This document shows positions 53,437-63,330 of a stretch of 64,000 bases of DNA, in pieces. The translations under genes were made by a program, and so were the position numbers. The notes beneath the pieces are model-generated. The model was not told the DNA's origin. It saw only the letters and a program-made list of their open reading frames with translations, and ran no database searches. How positions within the stretch are numbered: position 1 is the stretch's first letter; every line of letters starts with the position of its first letter. Origin of the DNA: Isochrysis galbana (lineage: Eukaryota; Haptophyta; Isochrysidales; Isochrysidaceae); NCBI GenBank assembly GCA_018136815.1, contig CM030935.1, positions 4,104,299-4,168,298 of the forward strand, read 5' to 3'.

Positions 53437-54381
53437 TCAGTACTTGTACACCTCGCACTCACGGTACCCAGTCTTTGCCAAGAGCCCCCCAAATGGCCCA
53501 GGAGACTTGATTACTCGTCCGACGGCGTCTTTGAGCTTTTGTCGTCGCAGTCCGGCCCAATCCTCAACAAATGCGTCAGTTCCACACACCAATATCATCG
53601 TGTCGCCACCTTCAGCTCCATTCGGGGGCAAGGCTTCCCGCGCCATATCCACAGAGCCCCTGCCCAGAGCCCCTTGCCAATCTGTCGGTGGGTTTGGGCC
53701 GGTTAAGGAGTAAGTTACTCTGAGGCGCCCGCCTGGCCAACCTGCTGCCAACTCATCGAGCTCAGCCTTCAATAGAATATCATCAGGTGATCGATTGAAG
53801 TTGAGAAGCCAGACTTGCGTGCGGTCCTCCTCGTCATTGCGCAATATGCGGAGTATCTGCACAAATGGCGCGATCCCGGTGCCACAACTCAGCAGACCCA
53901 GTCGTTTCCACCGCCGCGACACCGATGGAGACCCATGGATGGTGCGCGATGGCTTGACCTTCACCTCAACCTCTTCCCCGACACGCAGCGAGCACAGCGT
54001 GTCAGACACCCCCCCCATGGGTCGAGGTGAGTAGTGCTTCACAAGAAGGTCCAAGGTTTGATGCGCCGGATGCGAGACTGGCGAGTACGATTTCTCAACA
54101 GAGTGATGGAGGACCTTGATACCTGTCGGTATTTGCGCCGCGCCGGGCGGAGTGCTCCATCCCGGCGGCAGAGCGAAGCGGAGCAGCCAGGAGTCGGCTG
54201 AGGCGGCACACCGACTGAGCAGCCGAAACCGCCTCACGGCCATGCAGGCGCCGAGCGCCCGTCGGCTGGGTGTAAGGGGCGGGAGTCGCTCTAGGAATGA
54301 GACCGGCACGCGGTGTGGGCGGCGATGTGAGACAACGTCGGAGGAAAGGAAGTCCCCCCGGTGTCGAACGGTGAAGACCAC
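53437..54381 (-). CDS. Cytochrome-b5-reductase-like FAD/NAD(P) oxidoreductase
   Basis: A single exon of 314 residues. The N-terminal ~50 residues are basic and Ser/Leu-rich and could be an organellar transit peptide; M47 is an alternative start. The FAD-binding domain shows KSYSPVS (98-104, the RxYTPxS flavin motif with Lys for Arg) and GGVSDTLCSLRVGEEVEV (123-140). The NAD-binding domain shows LGLLSCGTGIAPFVQILRIL (161-180, the GTGIAP motif), VWLLNFNRSPDDILLKAELD (190-209) and ILVCGTDAFVEDWAGL (263-278, the CGPxxF position with Thr for Pro). It transfers electrons from NAD(P)H via FAD; the acceptor is unknown. Confidence 0.85.
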   Translation of the reverse strand: MVFTVRHRGDFLSSDVVSHRRPHRVPVSFLERLPPLTPSRRALGACMAVRRFRLLSRCAASADSWLLRFALPPGWSTPPGAAQIPTGIKVLHHSVEKSYSPVSHPAHQTLDLLVKHYSPRPMGGVSDTLCSLRVGEEVEVKVKPSRTIHGSPSVSRRWKRLGLLSCGTGIAPFVQILRILRNDEEDRTQVWLLNFNRSPDDILLKAELDELAAGWPGGRLRVTYSLTGPNPPTDWQGALGRGSVDMAREALPPNGAEGGDTMILVCGTDAFVEDWAGLRRQKLKDAVGRVIKSPGPFGGLLAKTGYRECEVYKY

Positions 54382-55094
54382 CGTGCAGCACGAGCTGGAC
54401 TGGGGGCGGGACGCGGGCGCCGAGCCAGAAGCACGGCCGCCAAATTTGCGATCTTCCCGTCCCCCCTAGTCGGTATCTCTCTCTCTCTCTCCATCCCCCC
54501 CATCGGTATCTCTCCCCTCACGCTCTCTCCCTCCGTCTGGCGCGCGCGCGCTCTCTCCGATGCACAAGGCGGTGGTGGCGGAGGGCAAGCGGAGCGAGGG
54601 GCCTAGCGAGCTTGCGGGCCGTTGCCTGCGCGCGAAGGAGGCCGAGTACACGGTTGAGATCAGCTCTGACCCGCCCCGACAGCTCACAGTCTCACAATCG
54701 CTGCTCTGGCAGTGCGTGCACACGGCGTGAGAAGAGAGCGGGAGGAGGGAGATCAGATAGGACGGAGAGGGAGAGAGGGAAGGGGGAGCGAGGAAGAGGG
54801 AGGGAGGCGGGAGGGGGGCGGGGCGGTGGCAGAGAGAGAAGCGGAGGGCGAACGAGTGAACGAACCAATGGAGGAACAATCAAGGGGATGAATACGGAAA
54901 GTATTCTCGTCCAACGCCCGCTGTCCATCGCTCTGGCTCCAGACGCATCCTCCATACCAGATTGATCATCATCCTGCTATTCTGACCTCATTCCCGCTGT
55001 TTTGTATCTCAGATGGGCGGTCGCGCCGTCTCTCCAGCCAAAACGGCTGTCAGGGGACGTGGTCCAGATGCGTGTGGGAGATCGTTGTGTCGTG
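54382..55094. other. Upstream region and unassigned DNA
   Basis: A 56-codon frame (54560-54730, MHKAVVAEGKRSEGPSELAG...) has a protein-like composition but no known domain; it could be a first exon. Purine-rich simple sequence lies at 54740-54850. Confidence 0.3.
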
Positions 55095-55194
55095 NNNNNN
55101 NNNNNNNNNNNNNNNNNNNNNNNNNNNNNNNNNNNNNNNNNNNNNNNNNNNNNNNNNNNNNNNNNNNNNNNNNNNNNNNNNNNNNNNNNNNNNN
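55095..55194. other. Assembly gap of 100 N
   Basis: Exactly 100 undetermined bases, the usual placeholder for a gap of unknown size. Sequence to either side may not be truly adjacent. Confidence 0.99.
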
Positions 55195-55435
55195 CGTGAA
55201 GAACCCTGCCCAGATCCTCCTACCTCCTATCTATCTATGGATGGTTGGGCCATCGGGCCATCGCTTTGCCTCGGCATGTCCTCTGCGGCCCCCCGTGTCG
55301 CATCCGCGATCGACCTTTTTGTTTTAGAAGTTGTTTGCGTTTCTATGTTCCCCCCCCTTTGCAGGTTGCAGGCTAGCCACGAGTTACCGTCGCAGGGTCC
55401 TACATTCGTCCATTCGCCCTTGTTGCCCTCGCCTG

Positions 55436-56035
55436 ATGAAGTCGTCTCAATGCGAGCTGCTGCGCGAGATGGCGCAGGGTGCGAGGGAGCGAAAAGCTTG
55501 CAAGATGAACGCGCAAGCACTCTTCCTCGATCGCGGCTATTTTCGGCAGCGATGTGACCGCACCTTCTTTCGATGCTCATCGCTGCGGCGGGTCTGCGCG
55601 AGCGGAGCCACCTTCGTTGAAGACTACGCCTTCGAAGGCTGCGTAGAGCTGCGCACGCTCACATTGGGTCCGTGCGTCCACATCTCCCAGCTCATCGGCT
55701 GCGGTGCGCTCCGTCAGATGGCCGTGCACATGTCGAGCGCGCCGGCCACAGACTGGAAGTGGATGTCTCGGATGGCCACCTACATGCACCCGCGGCTCAC
55801 ACTGCACCTGCTCGGGTGCAATGAACGACCACCCGTGGCCTGCCGCGTCGCGGCGGGGGTGTGCGTCCTCCCCGTGACGCACCAAGAGGCCGTCCGAAGG
55901 ATCCAGGAGGCGGTGAAGCACGCGTGCTATGCGCCCGGGGGGAAGTTTTATCGGGCGTGCCAACTCCGATTCGAAGCTAATTTGGCAGCTGCGCATGCTT
56001 CTCCCAAAGTTGGAGGCGCCTTCTTACAGCCATGA
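55436..56035 (+). CDS. BspA-type leucine-rich-repeat protein, 3' end replaced by transposon
   Basis: From ATG 55436 the frame reads CELLREMAQGARERKA and CSSLRRVCASGATFVEDYAFEGCVELRTLTLGPCVHI, the LRR_5 pattern (C..LR.V.....V...AF.GC..L..L.L). GCGALRQMAVHMSS and a charged C-terminal half follow. Up to about codon 180 the DNA is GC-rich. The last ~18 codons (NLAAAHASPKVGGAFLQP) are antisense to a transposase fragment in AT-richer DNA, so the native C-terminus was probably lost. The N gap lies 240 bases upstream and may hide 5' exons. Confidence 0.55.
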   Translation: MKSSQCELLREMAQGARERKACKMNAQALFLDRGYFRQRCDRTFFRCSSLRRVCASGATFVEDYAFEGCVELRTLTLGPCVHISQLIGCGALRQMAVHMSSAPATDWKWMSRMATYMHPRLTLHLLGCNERPPVACRVAAGVCVLPVTHQEAVRRIQEAVKHACYAPGGKFYRACQLRFEANLAAAHASPKVGGAFLQP

Positions 56036-56214
56036 AGGATGTACTGCCACAGTCGAGCTCTCTCCACTGGCACCCAGTGCGCAAGAGTTTGAAAAGATGT
56101 AATAGTGCACGACGCCTTCCAGTGTGCATTGGAGGGGCAAGAAGGGAGGCTTGTTGTAAAACAAGTCGTTCAAAAATGTCATTCAGTTTTAATCCCATAG
56201 TTGGTGCACTGTGA
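55980..56214 (-). pseudogene. IS5/DUF4096-like transposase N-terminal fragment
   Basis: The minus frame from ATG 56214 reads MGLKLNDIFERLVLQQASLL and then RRALLHLFKLLRTGCQWRELDCGSTSFMAVRRRLQLWEKHAQLPN-stop. The LRTGxxWRxL..........RRxxxW block is the diagnostic DUF4096 N-terminal domain of IS5-type transposases, also found in some algae and giant viruses. The catalytic DDE part is missing. It overlaps the terminal codons of the LRR frame in antisense. Confidence 0.6.
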
Positions 56215-56218
56215 TATG

Positions 56219-57004
56219 CTGAGAGGGTGCAACCTGAGGTCTCGATTTTCCCCCCCGCCCCCACCCTCTTACAATGTGAACAACAAAAAAACACCCCTCG
56301 CCCAAACGTTTTTTGGAGCCCAATAAGTGGGGCATCAGTCGAAAAAAAAACCAAACTTGGGGTTTCAGTCTCTTGCGGACTGCGTAAGTTTTCTCATAGA
56401 ACGCGGAGCTAATGTCAACATTGAAGGGAATGTATATCAAAACACTCCATTGCATATGGCAGCGGAGAAAGGACACCTTGCGTGTGTCAAACTTCTTGTC
56501 AAGACAGAAAGTATTAATCTTCGAAATCGCCTCGGTTATTCTCCTCTTCATCTTGCGGCGATGGGTGGTCACGCGCAATGTGTCGCGTTTCTCATCGATC
56601 AAGGAGCGAACGTCAATAACGTGGCTAATAATCTACAAACTCCATTGCGTTCAATCATCACGCGCATAAGAGACCAGCGATACTCTGAAGTACATCAAAT
56701 TCTAATCATACACGGTGCGGCCGAGCGATTATAAAACTAGAGGGGTCGTGAGCGCTGATCGGTGCCTGCCGAGTGTACTCGCGCGCAACACGGGCGGCAA
56801 ACCAACGCATCAATGAAAATGAGACCTCTTGTTTAAATGGCACCTTTGGGTATTCGGCATATCATGATTAGCTTTGCACTCAAATAATGGGGGGGGGGGG
56901 CAAGTTGCCCCTCCACCCTCGAAAGTGTGGGTGATCCTGTACTTTTATACTAAAACGAGGGGGCGGTGGTGAAAAAAAAACCAGACCTCAGGTTGCACCT
57001 TCTC
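56219..57004 (+). mobile_element. AT-rich TIR cassette J with ankyrin cargo
   Basis: The left end GAGAGGGTGCAACCTGAGGT and the reverse complement of the right end (GAGAAGGTGCAACCTGAGGT) match over about 25 bases, both followed by a T-run. One end also matches the border of the hydroxylase cassette at 41215-41246. The interior is markedly AT-richer than the neighbourhood and carries one intron-free gene. No transposase is inside; a convincing target duplication was not found. Confidence 0.6.
56327..56734 (+). CDS. Ankyrin-repeat protein fragment
   Basis: The frame reads LADCVSFLIERGANVNIEGNVYQ, NTPLHMAAEKGHLACVKLLVKTESIN, GYSPLHLAAMGGHAQCVAFLIDQGANVNN and LQTPL....YSEVHQILIIHGA. That is two full ankyrin repeats (TPLHxAAxxGHxxCVxxLL) with partial repeats on each side. 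The first ~17 codons come from the cassette end, so the start is not native and the protein looks N-terminally truncated. Codon use is AT-rich and there is no intron. The source could be a virus, a bacterium or an AT-rich eukaryote; the sequence alone does not say. Confidence 0.7.
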   Translation: MGHQSKKKPNLGFQSLADCVSFLIERGANVNIEGNVYQNTPLHMAAEKGHLACVKLLVKTESINLRNRLGYSPLHLAAMGGHAQCVAFLIDQGANVNNVANNLQTPLRSIITRIRDQRYSEVHQILIIHGAAERL

Positions 57005-57535
57005 GACTAGCTCGTCTGATGAATCGTTCGCTGACGGAGGGGTATTCGCCGATATGCCCTCCGTCGTACAACGCGCATTCCGTCGATTGTTCCGTTCTCA
57101 GCCTGCTCTATTCTCGTCCGACTCACTTCCGGCTGCCGCGTCCCGTTCTCTTCGGATGGCTCGCACATTAGCCGCTTCGTCTCCGTCGATTCCGGTCACA
57201 CGCAGTCTTTCGCTGCGCTCTGTCAGGAGACCCCCGTACCTCGTCGTTTAGCTCGCGCGTGACGTGCCGAGCCCGTCGTGATATCTCGCCGCCTTTCGCC
57301 GTTGGCTGTTCGACTACTCATATATCGAAGAACAGGAGACGCCGCGTTGTAACTTGGGTGCCGCCACACCGCCCAAACATCCAGGTAAAACTCTCGTAAA
57401 AGAGAGAAGGGGATGGGTTGCAGCGTTGAGTCCTGCGGTCTGCCGCGCCGGCCGCCGATTCTACACCTTATCGTCCGGACGGGTGTGGTACTTCCTGTCT
57501 CTTCGATCGTCGCGCACTATTCTTATAGTTCGTCG
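57005..57535. other. Unassigned T/C/G-rich region
   Basis: Dense in TCG/CGTT words, in the style of 10540-10760; possibly the leader of a retroelement. No motif. Confidence 0.3.
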
Positions 57536-57765
57536 TTCGCCGTTCGTCGTTCGCTCTTCGATTCTCGATTCTCGATTCTCGTCGTTCCGCGTTCTTCGTT
57601 TCTCGTTCTTCGATTCATCGTCGATTCTCGATTCTCGTCGTTCCGCGTTCTTCGTTTCTCGTTCTTCGATTCTCGATTCTCGTCGTTCCGCGTTCTTCGT
57701 TTCTCGCTCTCGATTCTCGATTCTTGTCGTTCCGCGTTCTCATCGGTCCTCGATTGTTCGTTGTT
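57536..57765. repeat. Tandem repeat, unit about 45-55 bp
   Basis: GATTCTCGATTCTCGTCGTT followed by CCGCGTTCTTCGTTTCTCG occurs four times in succession with small length variation (starts near 57559, 57612, 57667 and 57712). Confidence 0.8.
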
Positions 57766-58390
57766 CGTAATTCGTAACTTCTCGATTTATTGTTTCATTC
57801 GCTCTTCGGATTTATTCGCTCTTCGCTCTTGGCTCATTCGGTCTCGTTCAGGATTGCTCTTCTGCCTTTCTCGTGGCTTGCTTGGAGCTCTCCGATGTCC
57901 GTTAGGTTCTCTTCTTTCCTCGCGGGACGCTCGATCCTAGCAGGGGGGTGTCGCATTCGCGAATCGACACTCGTTAGGCTTCGCTCTTCTCTTCTTCGTT
58001 CGGTATTTATTGTTATAATTCTCTCGTTCTCGTTCTCGGTCAAAAGCTTCGCTTGGATGCATGGGATCGTGGGTTGTGGAGCGCCCTCTCTCTTCCTCTC
58101 GAAAGAGAAGGGAAGTTTCCCCACCTTTCTTCCTCCCAGGCGCCTCGCAGATAGGTTTAATTTGCTATCTCCCCTGCGGTTCTTTATCTGCTTCTGGGGG
58201 CAATCAGGTTTAATTTGCGACCTCTTCGCATCTCCCCCTTAGGCACATCGCACTCCTTTCGTCTTATTTGGTAGGTCTCTTGGAATCCTGCGTAGCAAGA
58301 TTGCCCCTCGATTCCGTTATGGTGCGATTCCCGTTCCAGACAAGATCGCCGACAGATCGCCCTTTGATCGTCGTCCGTTGTTGTCTGATC
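57766..58390. other. Unassigned region
   Basis: T/C-rich, with no supported gene. A GGTTTAATTTGC motif occurs twice (58155 and 58207). Confidence 0.3.
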
Positions 58391-58905
58391 GGAGTGTTTG
58401 GGTTTGATTTCAGTCGAGTTATGTGAGAAAGTCGTGGGGCGAGAGTCGGGGTGTTTTCCTGGGTGTCGTTGTCCGTCGTCCTGTCGTCAGTCGTCATCCG
58501 TCGCTCTCGCTCTCGTCGCTCTCGCTCTCGTAACCCTCAGACCCTACAAACTCGCCTCGCCTCGCCAGCCCCTGCCATCACAGCCCTCCTCACACTCACC
58601 CTCGCCTCTCGCCGCTCGTTTCATGTCGCTCTCGCCGCCGTCCTCGCCCTCGCCCAAGCCCGCCTGCCCGCCTTCCTCTGCTGACGGGCTTCAGCCCGTC
58701 AGCGTCTCTGAAGTCGTCTCCTCCGCCGCGCCTGCCGCCGGTATGCCTCCTTCCTCATTGCTCATTGCCCTCAGGCCCTATGGGCCATCCCAATTCGTCA
58801 CCGATATCACTCGGACACCTGGCTCGTCAGGCATGGCGGGATTCCGGGACTGAAACGTTATGTCCAATTAGCTAGTGGGGTTGGCTAGGATATAACATTA
58901 TTTAT
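58391..58905 (+). mobile_element. Family H retroposon with family A-type 3' end
   Basis: A frame ending at 58853 contains SSADGLQPVSVSEVVSSAAPAAGMPPSSL, nearly the same peptide as at 52770-52870. It runs directly into the 3' block CTCGGACACCTGGCTCGTCA, TCCAATTAGCTAGTGGGG and CTAGGATATAACATTATTTATTATTATC shared with family A. H may be, or derive from, the element that supplies this 3' end. The protein class is unrecognised. Confidence 0.5.
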
Positions 58906-58949
58906 TATTATCATCCATCGCCCCTGTCTCCTGTCTCTAGCGTATTCAC

Positions 58950-59050
58950 CGTATTTGGACGAAGGCCAAATACAGACCGTATTTACCGTATTTGAAACTG
59001 CCTCAATATGACCCTCCGTATTTGGACGGTGGCGCAGGCGCGCGCGTCGA
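58950..59050. repeat. GTATTTGG repeat cluster 1
   Basis: CCGTATTTGGACGAAGGCCAAATACAG is followed by further CGTATTT words. The inner CCGTATTTGG...CCAAATACAG is an inverted repeat. The same core recurs at 59755-59830. Confidence 0.6.
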
Positions 59051-59064
59051 AAGTCCCCACGCCA

Positions 59065-59520
59065 TGATCCTGTTTTGGTCTCATAGGCGGGGGGGCCTAA
59101 TGGGAGGGTGAGGAGCAGATTATTAGAGAGGAGCTGTGGGGAAGGAGAGATGGCTGGATAGGGCGCTATACCTATGCGCTAGGCATGGGCAGCGCCGCCA
59201 CCTCAGGGCATGTCCTCCCTCTGTTTGGTCATATGTTGAGATGTTGAGATGTTTTGTGCCTACGCAACCTACCACAGAGGACGACGAGGGGGTTTGTGCT
59301 GCTTGGGTTAAATGCAGTAGCATTAGGAAGAGGGAGTGAGCGAGCAGAGTGAGAGGGGGAGTCAAGTGTTGAATGAAGGCCCATGGATGGCCCATGGCAG
59401 GGCACCGAGTTGTAGGTTCCTGTGGTGCACAAGAGTGGGGTGGGAAGGAGAATTGTGTCAGCAATGGGCAATGGGCATGGTTGCATTGTTTGTTTGCGCA
59501 ATGCAGCACCGCTGCAGCCA
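59065..59520 (-). repeat. Dispersed repeat family F copy 2
   Basis: It has GGTCTCATAGGCGGGG, GGCCTAATGGGAGGGTGAGG, GGGCGCTATACC..TGCGCTAGGCATGGGCAGCG and GTGTTGAATGAAGGCCCATGG, collinear with 15830-16380 but without its internal duplication. Confidence 0.55.
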
Positions 59521-59744
59521 TGCGCCATGCGCGTAACGAGCGCGGATCGCGCGAGGCACGGTCAGGGTTGGGGTTCAGGATGGGGTACACGCTCCATCTA
59601 CATTCTCACATGCTCTCATCATGATGAGATGATGGGTGAAGGGGGGGCGGGGGGAGAGGGCGCTGGCGCTGGCGCTAGGGCAATATATGGCATATGCTGG
59701 CGATTGGCGACGGGGGAGGCTTGGGGAATGGGAGCCCCCCCCCC

Positions 59745-59990
59745 GGTACTGTATTTGGTACCGTATTTGGCTGTATTTGGACGAAGGCCAAATACAGACT
59801 GTATTTACCGTATTTGGAAGCCCCCTCACTGTATTTCCCATCTAGGGTTGGCACATGGCTCGTCCCGTGTGCGTGTATGTGGCTAGGGGTGCTAGCCATC
59901 AAGATGTCCTACGACGCTATAAGCTCTAACGCAGTATTCGCTGTATTTGGACCACCCCCCCACCCCCCACTGTATTTCCCATCTAGAGGC
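59745..59990. repeat. GTATTTGG repeat cluster 2
   Basis: It holds at least eight TGTATTT/CGTATTT words, including a near-exact copy of 58960-58995. CACTGTATTTCCCATCTAG occurs twice (59827 and 59967). The segment 59848-59897 also matches 3175-3220. Confidence 0.6.
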
Positions 59991-59999
59991 AAACCAGCC

Positions 60000-61063
60000 T
60001 GTCCCAGTATCAAGATAAAGATATAAAGATATAAAGATACTCCTACCTCCGATCCGGTCTTTCCCTCCCCCCCTTCTCCATCGTCCCCCTCCCCTCCCGG
60101 TATCTCAAGCTCCCCCCCCCCCCCCCCGGCGGGAGGGGCGGAGGGGGGAAAGAGCAGGACACGAGGCGCGGTGCGCGGCGGGGGGGGGAGGGGGGGAGAG
60201 AGGGGGAAAGGAGGGGTTTCCGGGGGCGGAAGGGAGATGGAGGCGGGGAAGAGGGGGGTTGGGAGGTACGGGGAGCCGACGTGGCTGCAGGGAGCGGCGG
60301 TAAGGGAAGAGCAGAGAGGGGGGAGGGGAGGCGAGGGAGACGGGGAGCGGAGAGGCGGTGAGGAGCGGGAGGGATGAGGGTGGGAGGTTGAGGGAGCAGG
60401 GAGGGAGGCAGGGGGGGGGGGGGGGGGAGTAGGAGATCGGGTGGAGGGGAGAGCGCGCGGGGTTGGGGTTTGGGAGGGGGGGGGGGGGCAAGGGCGGGAA
60501 GGAAGGGAGGTGCGTATGCATGTTGGGGAGGGGGGGGGGGGCAAGGGAAGAGAGGGTTGGTGCTGCGATCGGGGCGGGTCGGCAGACCGCTGCTCGCTCG
60601 TGCGGACTCAGGCGACTGCGTTGGCACGCATGGGGGAGGGAGATGGAGGGCGAGTGTGGGGGGGATCAAGGAATAGCGAGGGAGAGTGAGAGCTGGAGGG
60701 ACTGAGTGAGGGATGCGGAGAGTGTTGCGATGAGTGTACTGCTGGCAAGCCGGGCTGTGTGCAGCCGTACGCGTCGCCGTGCAGCCTTCGGCTGCCAGAG
60801 GACAGAGTGCGCGTATCGATGGCGGGGGGGCACCCGAGCAAGGCGAGCTAAGCGGGTGGTGCCACGGCCAAGGAGATGATGGCAAAAGAGATGTAGCATG
60901 CACGAGCGAGCGAGGAAAGCGGGACCTGAGGGGCAGCAAGAGGGAGAGAGAACAGAGCTGTGATCAAAGTTGGAGTGAGGAGGGAAGAGATAGGAAGGGG
61001 GAGAACAAAACGTGGAGGCTTGTGCCAATTCTCTGAGAGTGGCTCGCCTTTTCTGATGTGTAG
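60000..61063. other. G-run-rich low-complexity and eIF2-alpha upstream region
   Basis: G homopolymers cluster at 60180-60200, 60411-60427, 60477-60488 and 60527-60541 within GGGA-rich DNA, with a C-run at 60114-60128. Long frames here are artefacts. The last few hundred bases probably hold the eIF2-alpha promoter and 5' UTR; a CTGATGTGTAG acceptor-like site at 61053-61063 directly precedes the ATG and could end a leader intron. Confidence 0.45.
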
Positions 61064-62578
61064 ATGCCAGAGGATGACTACGAGGATGGCACGAGCTCGG
61101 GCGAGGAACTTGGCGATGATGAGGGGTTCGGTGACGAGGGCAGCAAGGCCTACACGATGAACTTCCGTATGTACGAGAGCCAGTTCCCAGAGATTGATGA
61201 CCTTGTCATGGTCCAGGTCCGCTCAGTCGCTGAGATGGGCGCGTACGTCGCACTGCTCGAGTACAACAACATTGAGGGCATGATCCTGCTTTCTGAGCTC
61301 TCGCGCCGGCGCATCCGGTCCATCAACAAGCTAGTCCGGGTTGGCAAGCAAGAGGTGCGTCTGGCAGCACCAGGTCCTCAGTCACGGTGATTGTGGTGCC
61401 AAGTCGAGCGACCTTGTGTAGCCTGTCAAAGGAATCGCTAGATCGGGTGGTGCCCCTGGATGACGGCAGTCACCCAGCTCCTCCACTCGCACGTCCACCA
61501 TCCCAGAGCGCGGATGGCTGGAAGAAGCGCCGGCAGCCCATTACATCTCGAACGTGCCTCGCAGGTGTGCATGGTTCTCCGCGTGGACAAGGAGAAGGGT
61601 TACATCGACTTGTCGAAGCGTCGTGTTTCCGCAGAAGACGTGCTAAAGTGCGATGAGCGTTACCAACGCTCGAAGGCGGTGCACTCCATCATCCGGCACA
61701 TTTCCGAGTTGCGACACGTCGAGATGGAGGATCTCTATGCACAGTGAGTGGCGCACGTCAGGAAGCGGGGATGCGGCGGCGGGGTCTGACTCCGGTGGCT
61801 AGGTCGCTTGATCTGAAGCGAGAAGCGCCGGTTGCAAGCGCGATTGAATTCGTCCTCCCGCATTTATCTTCCGCGCCGCAGGACAGCTTGGCCGCTCTAC
61901 CGCAAGTATGGTCACGCGTACGAGGCGTTCCGCCTCGCCATCTCGGATCCTGATGTGATCTTCAATGAGGAGAACATGCCTGGCCTCTCGCCTGAAGTCC
62001 GGAAGCTCATGCTTGAGGAGATCGCAAAGAGGCTCACGCCCACAGCAGTCAAGATACGAGCTGACATCGAAGTCACCTGCTTCCAGTACGCCGCTTCACC
62101 GCTGGCTCGCACTGCCCTCGAATTGCGATGCATCCCTCGCAGCCTTGCCGGCACTCGTGCGCATGCGCTCTCCCTATGCGAATCGCTTCTGACCCCCTCT
62201 CGCAATTCGTGTAGGTACGAGGGCATCACGGCTATCAAGCGCGCGCTTCTAAAGGGCATGGCTCTCGGCAGTGCCGACTTGCCCATAAAAATCAAGCTGG
62301 TCGCGCCACCGCTCTATGTGATGCTCTGCACCTCGCTTGACAAGAAGTTGGGCATCAAGTTGCTCACCGACGCCATAGAGGTGATGCAGGCGGAGATCCG
62401 TGAGGCCAAGGGAGACTTACAGGTCAAGCTGTCTCCTCGTGCTGTTGATGAGAAGGACGACAAGCTCCTCTCCAATCTCATGTCGACTCTCGAGGCCCAA
62501 AACCAGGAGATTGACGGAGACAATGAGGAGGAGGACGCCGACGAGGGGATGGGTTCGGCCAGCATTGATGGTGTGTAA
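61064..62578 (+). CDS. EIF2S1: Translation initiation factor eIF2 subunit alpha, 4 exons
   Basis: Exons are 61064-61354, 61565-61743, 61882-62085 and 62215-62578. The GT-AG introns have phases 0, 2 and 2, and every join restores the family sequence; the product is 345 residues. An S1 domain ([53 protein letters not shown]) carries the regulatory serine, equivalent to human Ser51, at position 80, in a fully conserved [12 protein letters not shown] context. [21 protein letters not shown] and the helical and alpha/beta domains follow, with an acidic tail ([10 protein letters not shown]). It is part of the eIF2 complex delivering initiator tRNA, and eIF2-alpha kinases should be able to regulate it. 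It has an extra ~28-residue acidic N-terminal extension. Confidence 0.96.
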
Positions 62579-63095
62579 ACATAGATCACACGGAGAATGC
62601 GATGGGACGGAGCTTGCGCGAGAGAGGTTTGATCACGCGGAGTGTTGTGCGACATCGGGCACACGCCAAGGTATGACCTTGGGCTGAGTGGCCACTCCGA
62701 GCATTTCGATGCATGCTACGGACTGGATCGTACTATTTTGTGCCTTGGCCGATCGGCGCCATTCTTGCAACGCGTCTCCTAGGGAGAACAATGAAAGTGA
62801 CTCGCACGAAAGTCACCGTGTCACATGCATCAGACACTATGCGGGCAGAGATGCCACGCGTGCTGCGACGCGTGTATAACCTTTGACGATGAGATGTCTT
62901 CATGTCACCGGCTCCAATGGTCCTTGGCCATAATTGTAGGCGGTGGTGGAAAAGTAGGATGAGGCGGAGCGACGCGGGGGATGGAAGCCTCTCGTGTGAG
63001 GACAGCTTGAAGGTCGAGCTCTGCCAACGCATGTTGTGTGTGGGTGTACTAGCTCGTGTTGAGTGTGATGTGTTGTCGATGATGGAAGGGCAAAC
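62579..63095. other. 3' flank, unassigned
   Basis: Probably the eIF2-alpha 3' UTR and spacer; no ORF or repeat is recognised. Confidence 0.4.
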
Positions 63096-63330
63096 GACAA
63101 CGAAAAAAAACCTTTTAATATTCTCGCCTCGCACATGGCTTTGGCACTCAACCATCAACCAAGTAGCCACGCCCCTAGCCCTTACTTCCCCCCTCAACCT
63201 GCCTTGCGGCTCCTCCCCATGTGCGCCACTCAGGGGCTCCAGGTTGTGGGAGTGCCGTCGGAGTTGGTGCAGGGTGGCGCTCCATTCCCAGCGTGCTCCG
63301 GTTCTCTCCGCGTCGCGAAAGGGTCTCCGT
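63096..63330. repeat. Dispersed repeat family C copy 3
   Basis: After AAAAAAAACCTTTTAATATTC it contains CCCTCAACCTGCCTTGCGGC and GTGCGCCACTCAGGGGCTCC, as at 8650-8690 and 29005-29060. The left junction resembles the family B start at 42668-42695. Confidence 0.5.

Noticed and set aside
60043-60939. Long Pro/Ser-rich minus-strand frames
   Set aside because: They are translations of G/C homopolymer-rich simple sequence.
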